Positions 15,792 through 21,218 of a stretch of DNA of 21,218 nucleotides are shown piece by piece; within the stretch, counting starts at the first letter, position 1; each line of letters opens with the position of its first letter. The notes beneath the pieces were generated by a model. It ran no database searches, was not told where the DNA came from, and worked only from the letters and a program-made list of their open reading frames with translations. The stretch comes from a virus: the IMG/VR virus record IMGVR_UViG_3300008050_000394, positions 1-21,218 of that record, one strand, 5' to 3'. The position numbers and the translations under genes are program-made.

Positions 15792-16056
15792 TGCCGGGTT
15801 CCTCATAATACTCAGGGTCTAATTCCTGAATGCCCTCTGCATCAAGGCAACTAATCTGTGTTGACAACTCCTCAACGATTCCACGGTAGCAAGAAATGTC
15901 TTCCTGCGTCCTGTAGGGTTCGCCTGGATAAAATACATCAACCTTAGCGTCTATATAGTCTTGAACCCTGGACTTCAGGATTTCAATGTAATACGCCGTT
16001 ACCGGGTGCTGATTCCACTCATCCATCGCTTCCTTGTTTGGTATCTGACTTTCCAC
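15784..16056 (-). CDS. Small conserved protein after portal gene
   Basis: 90 residues starting at a GTG with a perfect AAGGAG 7 nt upstream, placed inside the end of the portal gene (38-nt overlap). An ATG at 16026, also near a fair site, would give 80 residues starting MDEWNQHPV. The protein is acidic and helical (EWNQHPVTAYYIEILKSR..., then ISCYRGIVEELSTQISCLD) and ends DPEYYEEPGNE. Small helical proteins of this type with an early W-x-x-HP motif often sit just after portal genes in phages; their function is unknown. No motif for a protease or nuclease is present. Confidence 0.7.
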   Translation of the reverse strand: MESQIPNKEAMDEWNQHPVTAYYIEILKSRVQDYIDAKVDVFYPGEPYRTQEDISCYRGIVEELSTQISCLDAEGIQELDPEYYEEPGNE

Positions 16057-18214
16057 TTTCTAGCTCCTTTAGTTTATCTCTAATTTTTTCCTGCTTAACT
16101 TTAAGACGCTCTGTAACCGCCTTAAACTGACTCACTTGCGAATTATCACCTATAGCCTGTGCCTCTGAGGTTAACTTGGCTACCTGTGCCTGGGTAAGAA
16201 GATTCTTGTCCTCTGCCCCCATCATCGCTACAATCGCCTTCTGCTTGGAATCTTCAACCTTGTGCTGCAACTCCATGACCTGAATCTCAAACTCAGGGTT
16301 CTTCGGAGGTTCAATAGCAGGTTGACCCGTTTCAGGGTTGATTGGGAATACCTCTTGGCTGTCTGCAATACTCATGGCCTCAAGGAATCGAAGTTCAATC
16401 TTTGTCTTATCGTAGCCCGCAACTGCATCAGCACGTTGTAACAACATCTGAGCCTTCTGCATCTTTTCCTGCGAGGAAAAAGCGTTCTTATCCGCAGCAG
16501 GATGAATGTCCTTACCATCGCCCGTGTAATCAGTCGAAAGCACTTGAGCCTTACCCTCTAATGTCTCAAAGTATTCTTCTGGATTGAGATAAACAGAATT
16601 GAGGCGATACTGCTCACGAAACTCTTGGCGCATTGAACGGTGAACACGCTTGAAGATACCTGAAAAAACTTGCATACCCTGACTTAACATGGCTTCCATA
16701 TTGTAAGCAGGGGTGTTCTGACCCATATTCTTACCAGACATAGCATCATTAATTGATGACAACTCTTTCGTGTACTCAATTAGCAAGCCAAGCAAGTTAA
16801 ACAAGACAGGTGAAGGAGAATTGACAGGTATAGGAACAATGGATTCTTTCAATGACTGACCCGTAGAGTTAATTTTGATCCACTCATTGTTACGGAAACT
16901 TACCTTGCCACCCTTAATCCTAGCCCCTCGACCTAAGAAACCGCCCGAAGTCGTCTGAAGCGTACCAGCATCTATCAACTGGTTAATCAGGGTGTTAACC
17001 GTACCGTTCAAAGGCGCGAGTAAAGAACCAAACCCTATGTCATAAAATGAACCATCGGGGGCAGGTATGAACGAATACTTAGTGTAAGACTCAATCGGCA
17101 GAATCTCAAGTATATTCTGAGGCTCATCAGCGAGTTCTTTAATCCGCTGCTCTCGAATATCAATTTCTTGTTCTATCTGCCCAACCTGCTGTTCTACAGC
17201 TTGTTGGTCTTGCACATTAGGAGGCGTACCCGCTTCCTGCATTTGTTTAATCTTCTGCTGAACTTGCTGAATTAACTCATGCGCCTTACGCCGGAAACCA
17301 GCAAGTTCATCTTCAATCACGGAAATTTGCTCAGACTGCTCCGATATAACCTTACGGAATCGGTTGACAATCCGCAGAGTCTTTACATCAGAACTGTCAA
17401 CAGTGACTATATAGGGCTCAGGATAACCATCACCGTCCAAGTCCAACCATAAGTGCTGCTCAAGCATCATGCGGGGTAACTTGGTGTCGCTCGGATTATT
17501 TGACACACCAGCGCGTATGTCCGAATTATCAGGTTCAGGTATATCAGCCTGACCCAATTTAACATCGGAATAAACCTTTCTTAACTGGCGGGACTTAACT
17601 TCCCTGTCGTAAAGGTAGAACATCTCCGTCTTGCGCGGCATAGTCTCTAACGATGCTGCGCGGTACGGTACTACTAAATTCTGAGGTAAAACAGTCGTAG
17701 TCTTTAAGCGCTGCTCTGATGCGTCCCAAAACTTCTTACGGAAGCATAGACCCATAATTGGTAAAACCATGAGCATCCGGTCAAAACCAGATTCCCAGTC
17801 GGGGTCTTCATCCAAATTTTGATAACTCATGTGTTGGCTTACACGGGAAGCGCGGGCAGCTTTAGTCCCTTTCGGGTCGGCTCCTGTTACCTTCATGCGA
17901 ACTAAGTCAGGGGCTTGGGCTAGATTCGAGAATGCTCTGACTTGAAACTGTAAGGCGGCTTGAGACAATAACGGGAACTTGACATTACTCGCTCCCTCCC
18001 ACGGCAGAGTCTTAGATTCAGCAACCTGGAGGGCCAGTTTCATTGCGTGTTCGTTGGCTTTCTCCCACTTGGAGCGAGTTGATTTGTCAGCCCGAAAGTC
18101 CTCTATAACTTGGTGAGCAATGGCATCTGACTGCGCCTCAGTCAACAACTCGTTGATATTTTTGGACTCTGAGAGAACCTTAAAGTCAATCTTGATGTTT
18201 TCGATGTTATCCAT
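16019..18214 (-). CDS. Portal protein
   Basis: 731 residues, close to P22 gp1 (725). The segment PWEGASNVKFPLL (71-83), followed by QFQVRAF, is a pattern I recognise from many podoviral portals. A calcium-loop-like LDLDGDGYPEPYIV lies at 257-270. A long coiled coil fills about residues 288-362, interrupted by a Gly-Pro turn. Next come GFGSLLAPLNGTVNTLINQLIDAG (394-417; seen as LLAPLNGTVNTL) and a wing/crown region with NDAMSGKNMGQNTPAYN. The C-terminus is Gln/Lys-rich helix. It would form the dodecameric ring at one vertex through which DNA is packaged. AGGA lies 5 nt before the ATG at 18214, and the gene follows a promoter-bearing gap after terminase. Confidence 0.92.
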   Translation of the reverse strand: MDNIENIKIDFKVLSESKNINELLTEAQSDAIAHQVIEDFRADKSTRSKWEKANEHAMKLALQVAESKTLPWEGASNVKFPLLSQAALQFQVRAFSNLAQAPDLVRMKVTGADPKGTKAARASRVSQHMSYQNLDEDPDWESGFDRMLMVLPIMGLCFRKKFWDASEQRLKTTTVLPQNLVVPYRAASLETMPRKTEMFYLYDREVKSRQLRKVYSDVKLGQADIPEPDNSDIRAGVSNNPSDTKLPRMMLEQHLWLDLDGDGYPEPYIVTVDSSDVKTLRIVNRFRKVISEQSEQISVIEDELAGFRRKAHELIQQVQQKIKQMQEAGTPPNVQDQQAVEQQVGQIEQEIDIREQRIKELADEPQNILEILPIESYTKYSFIPAPDGSFYDIGFGSLLAPLNGTVNTLINQLIDAGTLQTTSGGFLGRGARIKGGKVSFRNNEWIKINSTGQSLKESIVPIPVNSPSPVLFNLLGLLIEYTKELSSINDAMSGKNMGQNTPAYNMEAMLSQGMQVFSGIFKRVHRSMRQEFREQYRLNSVYLNPEEYFETLEGKAQVLSTDYTGDGKDIHPAADKNAFSSQEKMQKAQMLLQRADAVAGYDKTKIELRFLEAMSIADSQEVFPINPETGQPAIEPPKNPEFEIQVMELQHKVEDSKQKAIVAMMGAEDKNLLTQAQVAKLTSEAQAIGDNSQVSQFKAVTERLKVKQEKIRDKLKELESGKSDTKQGSDG

Positions 18215-18272
18215 TAAAGTCCTAAGCGCAATGCGCGTATCCCAACGGGAGTGTAAAATCAGTCATTAATAA

Positions 18273-18374
18273 TCAGTTCCCTAAACACGCCGACCACAAT
18301 ATTAACAGAAAAATGTAAGATAGCCCCCAACAGGCAATCCATATTGCTATAATTAATCTCAACCATGCAATCAT
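18273..18374 (-). CDS. Candidate 33-residue membrane peptide (tentative)
   Basis: This short frame starts with ATG at 18374 (another in-frame ATG at 18389) and stops at 18273. The product begins MIAWLRLIIAIWIACWGLSY, continues as FLLILW and is almost entirely apolar with four Trp and two Cys, so it would form a single membrane helix. It starts just after the predicted transcription start of the promoter at 18395-18423, and no good ribosome site is present, so it may not be translated. Small single-pass peptides are common in phages, sometimes as lysis or superinfection factors, but there is no direct sign of that here. Confidence 0.3.
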   Translation of the reverse strand: MIAWLRLIIAIWIACWGLSYIFLLILWSACLGN

Positions 18375-18394
18375 TGTACTACTGCGCATCAGGC

Positions 18395-18423
18395 ATTATA
18401 ACACACTTCAAGACTGGTGTCAC
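18395..18423 (-). promoter_or_regulatory. Sigma70-type promoter for portal and downstream head genes
   Basis: On the minus strand GTGACA (18423-18418) and TATAAT (18400-18395) are separated by exactly 17 bases. That is one mismatch from the -35 consensus and a perfect -10. Transcription would start near 18388, within the 258-nt gap between terminase stop and portal start. The gap holds no terminator that I can see. Confidence 0.7.
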
Positions 18424-18472
18424 ACATTAGCATCTTTTCAAGATATAATGTTCATCAACACTACCCAACTTT

Positions 18473-20038
18473 TTAGTAACCAGTGTACACATCTTGCCCG
18501 TGGTCGGCGTGAAGTTCTACTGTTTCGTTGTATTCGTCTTCTTCAAGTTCGTAATCAGTCTGAGGCTCTACCATTTCATCAAGCATCAAGCCCAACCAGC
18601 CTAAAGCATCGAATTGATCCTTATAGGCGTGTTTCGGATAACGCAACACTTCTTCAAGGAAATCAGCCGACCACTCAGCTTCCATGTCCACATAGACCTT
18701 GCCCGCCCTAGCACGGGCTTGCATGGAACGAGAACGTAAAGACTTGTCCTTTGACGGAACTGCCGTGTTCAAGGGGAGATACTGCTGCCTCTCCTCCATC
18801 ATCTGATAGAGAAAGGCTCCCAATGACCGAGCGATGTTTTCTTCTTCGACCTGGATTAACTGTGGCGAGTAACGAGTGTCAACAGAGAATAACTCCTCGC
18901 ATATCTCCAGCCCGTCAATCCTCTGGCGGCGAACGTCAACGATGCACAAATCACCGTTCTCAGTCAAACCACCCGTCATAACAACGGTATAAGCCGAAGT
19001 CTTCTTCTCCGAGATAGCCATGTCAGTTGAGACATAATACGTCATCCTCAACTTCTTCATTTCTTCAGTCATCGGCAGGAAGTCAGCCTTCCTGTAGTAC
19101 GCCGTAGACTCGTCAATCGGGTCGTTCAGGTATTCCTGACCGTACAAGTCAACACGACCCCGTTCAGCGTATTTGTTCCTCTCCCGTACCAGCCAATCCT
19201 TCGGACGGTGTTCTTCCCATAAAAGATTACTAAAGTCCTCGTTGTGCGCCCTATACTTGACCGCCAACCAAGACCTGTTCAAATTCTTCGAGTATGTCTT
19301 TAACGGAAGGTGTACAGTCTCCTCCGCCTTCTCAGGGGGCATACAGCCCTCTAGGAACGAGTCGTAACCGATAATCGTGCCTACACCACGGATAATGCCG
19401 CCTGAACCCAAAATAGGGGTCACAGCGCCCAGAAACCACGACATAAACTTGAATCGCCGCGCCTCACTGAGAACCAAGTCCTCATCTTCCATATCATCAA
19501 AGACCACCGCATCAGGTCGCTTACGCTGCCATTTCAGGCCACGCATACGCTGATTAGCACCTTTACAGATAATTCGGAACGTATGACCGTCCTTTAACTC
19601 GACTATTAACTCGGATTCCTTGTCTTTCAAAAACCTAGAAACACCAAAAGCCTCACGCAAATCATCATTATCAGCCAGTTCAGCACGAATATCCGCTAAA
19701 AACGCATTCGCCAGGGACTCATTCGACCCCAAAAGCAGGATATGTCGGTTAAATCTGAATAACAGGATGAATAGAACGTAAGCAAAGGTAATCGCCGTGG
19801 ACTTAGCAAAGCCCCGAGGAGCCGCTAAAGCTACCTGGTCGGCTTCTGACAGGCATAACGCCCACATTTCCATGTGCAAATACGGTATAGGCTTGGGCTT
19901 GTCGTAACGAGCCGCCAAGAACGTAGCCGAAAAACCAAATAACTGCTTTGCCTTAGACCACGATTCCTCTGTTATACCAGGTATCTTACCTTCCATTCCG
20001 CATTTCTCTATCTCTTGCCCCACCACTACAGGATACAC
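18473..20038 (-). CDS. terL: Terminase large subunit
   Basis: 521 residues as drawn. ATPase motifs: deviant Walker A APRGFAKST (73-81) and Walker B DAVVFDDMED (176-185), with an AGSNES-like coupling segment LLGSNES (102-108). Nuclease motifs: Asp in VSTDMA (339), acidic VEEEN (397-401) and KDQFDALGWL with Asp474 and Asp477. Together these make the packaging motor that cuts concatemers and pumps DNA through the portal. The drawn start is a GTG at 20038, only 12 nt after the tRNA and without a ribosome site; the ATG at 19996 would give 507 residues and is equally possible, with no strong site either. The acidic C-terminal tail may bind the portal. No small terminase subunit was recognised in the window. 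Confidence 0.95.
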   Translation of the reverse strand: MYPVVVGQEIEKCGMEGKIPGITEESWSKAKQLFGFSATFLAARYDKPKPIPYLHMEMWALCLSEADQVALAAPRGFAKSTAITFAYVLFILLFRFNRHILLLGSNESLANAFLADIRAELADNDDLREAFGVSRFLKDKESELIVELKDGHTFRIICKGANQRMRGLKWQRKRPDAVVFDDMEDEDLVLSEARRFKFMSWFLGAVTPILGSGGIIRGVGTIIGYDSFLEGCMPPEKAEETVHLPLKTYSKNLNRSWLAVKYRAHNEDFSNLLWEEHRPKDWLVRERNKYAERGRVDLYGQEYLNDPIDESTAYYRKADFLPMTEEMKKLRMTYYVSTDMAISEKKTSAYTVVMTGGLTENGDLCIVDVRRQRIDGLEICEELFSVDTRYSPQLIQVEEENIARSLGAFLYQMMEERQQYLPLNTAVPSKDKSLRSRSMQARARAGKVYVDMEAEWSADFLEEVLRYPKHAYKDQFDALGWLGLMLDEMVEPQTDYELEEDEYNETVELHADHGQDVYTGY

Positions 20039-20050
20039 TTAAATAATGGG

Positions 20051-20122
20051 CTGGAAAGGCAGGACTCGAACCTGCGACATTCTGATTAACAGTCAGACGT
20101 TCTACCACTGAACTACTCTCCA
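20051..20122 (-). tRNA. tRNA-Asn (anticodon GTT)
   Basis: The minus strand folds into a full cloverleaf of 72 nt: acceptor TGGAGAG with CTTTCCA (one G-T pair), TA linker, D stem GTTC/GAAC, anticodon stem TCTGA/TCAGA with loop CTGTTAA, variable loop ATGTC, T stem GCAGG/CCTGC with loop TTCGAGT, discriminator G. The anticodon GTT is at 20090-20088. The sequence continues CCCA, so CCA is not exactly encoded. The core resembles proteobacterial tRNA-Asn. It lies between the 53-residue gene and terminase, in the same direction, so it must be cut out of the late transcript. Confidence 0.95.
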
Positions 20123-20177
20123 AGTCCCCTCTAACGCTCTCACAGCCCCGTAGAGCCGATTTCTCTAACTTTTGGTA

Positions 20178-20339
20178 CTAGGGGTGAGGGTCAGACTCAG
20201 GACGCTGTATAACGCCACCACGACCCGTCTTACGATTGGGATGCTTGTACTTACGACCCTGCTTGTCAACGTAATTATCAGCCTGATCCGGCTTGGAACA
20301 CCCCTCACCCTTCCTATACTCATATTTCTTGTCGCCCAT
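20178..20339 (-). CDS. Small basic protein, first gene of the late transcript
   Basis: 53 residues, too short for many gene callers. The ATG at 20339 has a textbook site (AAGGAG, 6 nt). It begins MGDKKYEYRKGEGCSKPDQA and continues with a basic YVDKQGRKYKHPNRKTGRGG segment and a proline-rich end. More than a third of the residues are charged, with a single Cys; no known fold was recognised. It follows the extended -10 promoter and palindrome at 20391-20436 and precedes the tRNA and terminase. The size and charge would suit a nucleic-acid-binding or regulatory protein, but the small terminase subunit is normally longer and helical, so that assignment is not made. Confidence 0.7.
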   Translation of the reverse strand: MGDKKYEYRKGEGCSKPDQADNYVDKQGRKYKHPNRKTGRGGVIQRPESDPHP

Positions 20340-20390
20340 TAGGGACTCCTTAAATTGTCAAAAACGTCAGATTTTTCGCGCCGCCAAAAT

Positions 20391-20408
20391 TTCTATATAC
20401 ATATAGAA
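20391..20408. promoter_or_regulatory. 18-bp operator-like palindrome in late leader
   Basis: TTCTATAT-AC-ATATAGAA is a perfect inverted repeat with 8-bp arms around a 2-base centre. It lies between the -10 box (20433-20428) and the start of the 53-residue gene, about 13-30 nt after the expected transcription start. That is the usual place for a repressor or activator site blocking late transcription. Being A/T-rich, it is unlikely to be a terminator. Confidence 0.55.
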
Positions 20409-20427
20409 CAACACAATCCATAACTAT

Positions 20428-20436
20428 ATTATACCA
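20428..20436 (-). promoter_or_regulatory. Extended -10 promoter for the late operon
   Basis: Minus-strand TGGTATAAT is a perfect extended -10 element (TG-n-TATAAT). No good -35 hexamer lies 16-18 bases upstream, which agrees with an extended -10 promoter or one needing an activator. It is the first promoter facing the leftward late genes. Confidence 0.6.
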
Positions 20437-20555
20437 CACTGAGAAAAGTCACCATTTCTCTTTTTTAACGACTTCTGGAAAGTGGGATATATATATAATC
20501 TTGTTTGCAGAATTTGCCCCTCCCCCGCCTGGTATTACTGTAATGGAATTCATTA

Positions 20556-20604
20556 TGTACCATGCAGCTGCATGTACTGTACCATGTAGCCGCATGTACT
20601 GTAC
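20556..20604. repeat. 22-bp tandem repeat with TGTAC borders
   Basis: Two adjacent units (20556-20577 and 20578-20599) match at 20 of 22 positions, and a third TGTAC begins at 20600. The units read TGTACCATG(C/T)AGC(T/C)GCATGTAC. Unit 1 contains the perfect 14-bp palindrome CATGCAGCTGCATG (20561-20574). The unit junctions create GTACTGTAC. Confidence 0.9.
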
Positions 20605-20753
20605 AAGGCTCAGGGTATGTACTGATACCAACGGTTACAGCGGGTACTGTACAACTTTTGGCTGTTTGGGCGTTGGGATCATGCTATTCTGGCCTGTATC
20701 ATGCTGGTATACTGTATGGATAAACAGTACCTGGTGTATCAGCGTACTAGTAC
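20557..20753. repeat. Cluster of eleven GTAC palindromes
   Basis: GTAC occurs at 20557, 20574, 20579, 20596, 20601, 20619, 20644, 20649, 20727, 20744 and 20750. Three pairs form GTAC-T-GTAC (20574, 20596, 20644) and one forms GTAC-TA-GTAC (20744-20753). Less than one would be expected in 200 bases of random sequence. The half-site spacing suggests binding sites for a dimeric regulator or replication protein. Confidence 0.8.
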
Positions 20754-20908
20754 ACTACTACATGCGCAGGGTTTATACCCTAAGGCAGCTATACCCCAAA
20801 ATAATATCAACTAATCCGGCATACCCTGCCCTTAGCATCTACCAAGTTAAGCCAATGTAGGGCAATTCAGGCAATATCAAATTAAATCAATATATCTGGT
20901 ATATACCC

Positions 20909-20935
20909 TTGTAATGTGGTGTAGTTTTCTATACT
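20909..20935 (+). promoter_or_regulatory. Possible promoter for the rightward gene
   Basis: Plus-strand TTGTAA (20909-20914) and TATACT (20930-20935) are separated by 15 bases, which is short. A start near 20942 would give a leader of about 40 nt. Other -10-like sequences nearby make the exact promoter uncertain. Confidence 0.3.
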
Positions 20936-20982
20936 CTCTATCTATCCCCTATCTTATGGGGCATTTATTGAGGTAATACGAT

Positions 20983-21218
20983 ATGCAAGCAATAACCAGT
21001 AAATACTTAGGCGCTACCCTTCATCGCGGGTCGCGGTTCAAGGCCACAACAGCCGGAGGTCAGTCTGTTACTGTGCCTTATGACTACGAACTAAGCACAA
21101 CAGAGAATCATAAGGCCGTAGCTCAACAGCTACTAACTAAGCTTGGCTGGAAGTGTGGCATGGTGGGCGGCACACAATCTAATGCGGGCAAGGGTGAATA
21201 CGGGCGCATGGTGTGGGT
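20983..21218 (+). CDS. Conserved small hypothetical protein, cut by window edge
   Basis: The frame is open from ATG at 20983 to the right edge (78 codons plus 2 bases), with GAGGT 8 nt before the start. The protein begins MQAITSKYLGATLHRGSRFK, then ATTAGGQSVTVPYDYELS, TENHKAVAQQLLTKLGWKC, and ends at the edge in a GKGEYGRMVW segment. I recognise the pattern YLG-x-T...GSR-x-KA...SVTVPYDY-x-L...NH-x-x-A...LGW from short proteins of phages, plasmids and bacterial genomes, usually 75-90 residues and without known function. The gene is therefore probably nearly complete. It is the only supported plus-strand gene here and opens the rightward arm, where early or replication genes would be expected. 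Confidence 0.8.
   Translation, partial: MQAITSKYLGATLHRGSRFKATTAGGQSVTVPYDYELSTTENHKAVAQQLLTKLGWKCGMVGGTQSNAGKGEYGRMVW

Larger units (their letters stand above)
20340..20982. other. Divergent intergenic control region
   Basis: About 640 bases separate the leftward late genes from the rightward gene at 20983. Open frames in it have unlikely composition (one of 119 residues is driven by the GTAC repeats) and no ribosome sites. It contains the late promoter and palindrome at the left, a GTAC-rich repeat cluster at 20556-20753, and four (T/C)ATACCC copies (20774, 20790, 20820, 20902). Plus-strand TGGTAT-type extended -10-like sites occur near 20531, 20705 and 20898. It could hold operators, a replication origin, or both; the sequence does not settle which. 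Confidence 0.6.

Noticed and set aside
15792-15806. Upstream ATG of the co-chaperonin gene adding five residues
   Set aside because: No ribosome site at proper distance, whereas the ATG at 15791 has GAGGA 8 nt upstream and gives the usual Cpn10 N-terminus.
18223-18267. 14-residue frame directly before the portal gene
   Set aside because: Too short to support, no ribosome site, and it overlaps a GCGC-A-TTGCGC hairpin and the portal leader.
18425-18445. Short ATCTT-TTC-AAGAT hairpin downstream of terminase as a terminator
   Set aside because: The stem is five A/T-rich base pairs and is not followed by a U-tract on the minus strand.
20051-20122. tRNA-Asn as a prophage attachment site
   Set aside because: The tRNA is complete and lies inside the late operon; no integrase or partial repeat of its 3' end was seen in the window.
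20178-20339. 53-residue protein as the small terminase subunit
   Set aside because: Location fits, but small subunits are usually longer with a helix-turn-helix and an oligomerisation helix, neither of which is visible.
20449-20631. 60-residue minus-strand frame across the repeats
   Set aside because: It reads through the tandem repeat, repeats short words (AAAWY-like) because of it, and has no ribosome site.
20501-20860. 119-residue plus-strand open frame in the intergenic region
   Set aside because: No ribosome site, odd composition (Cys, Tyr and Met-rich because of TGTAC repeats), and it overlaps the promoter-like and repeat elements.
1-21218. CRISPR arrays, insertion sequences, toxin-antitoxin or defence genes
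   Set aside because: No regularly spaced repeats, terminal inverted repeats, transposase motifs or defence-type domains were seen; the gene content is explained by virion assembly.

Overview
This window is the late (virion assembly) half of a tailed, podovirus-like bacteriophage. Apart from one gene fragment at the right end, every supported gene lies on the minus strand. Read in the direction of transcription (right to left) the order is: a 53-residue orphan protein, a tRNA-Asn, large terminase, portal, a small conserved protein, a GroES-type co-chaperonin, a probable scaffold, two conserved head-region proteins, the probable major capsid protein, two small beta-rich proteins, a P22 gp4-like tail accessory factor, a P22 gp10-like tail hub (packaged-DNA stabilisation) protein, two small proteins, a cupin-fold protein, three ejection (internal virion) proteins, and two tailspikes, the last cut by the left edge. 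The order from portal to tailspike matches the P22 plan. The sequence itself does not name a host. Strong AGGAG-type ribosome sites, sigma70-like promoters, an intrinsic terminator style with UUCG loops and a proteobacterial-looking tRNA-Asn suggest a Gram-negative (proteobacterial) host; an aquatic origin is a guess. No integrase, repressor gene or lysis gene is visible.

Right end (about 20346-20982): a roughly 640-base non-coding divergent control region. Towards the left it carries an extended -10 promoter and an 18-bp operator-like palindrome in the leader of the 53-residue gene. In its middle is an unusual concentration of GTAC palindromes, including two copies of a 22-bp tandem repeat, one of them containing a perfect 14-bp palindrome. 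Towards the right is the start of a conserved small protein at 20983 on the plus strand. This looks like the switch between two transcription arms of the phage.

Packaging and head (12129-20339): the terminase follows the tRNA by 12 nt. The 258-nt gap between terminase and portal holds a near-consensus sigma70 promoter and possibly a tiny membrane peptide. The co-chaperonin sits between portal and scaffold, next to the genes whose products it would most plausibly help fold. The capsid region is punctuated by hairpin-plus-U-tract signals: a weak one before the 185-residue gene, a strong UUCG terminator after the capsid gene, and another UUCG terminator after the 125-residue gene. These probably set separate expression levels for the abundant head proteins.

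Tail, ejection and adsorption (1-12082): these genes are tightly packed, mostly joined by 1-4 nt overlaps (TGATG, ATGA, GTGA, TAATG) that imply translational coupling. The two spikes share a related N-terminal anchor of about 145 residues and then diverge. The phage therefore probably carries two different receptor-binding or depolymerising spikes on one tail machine.
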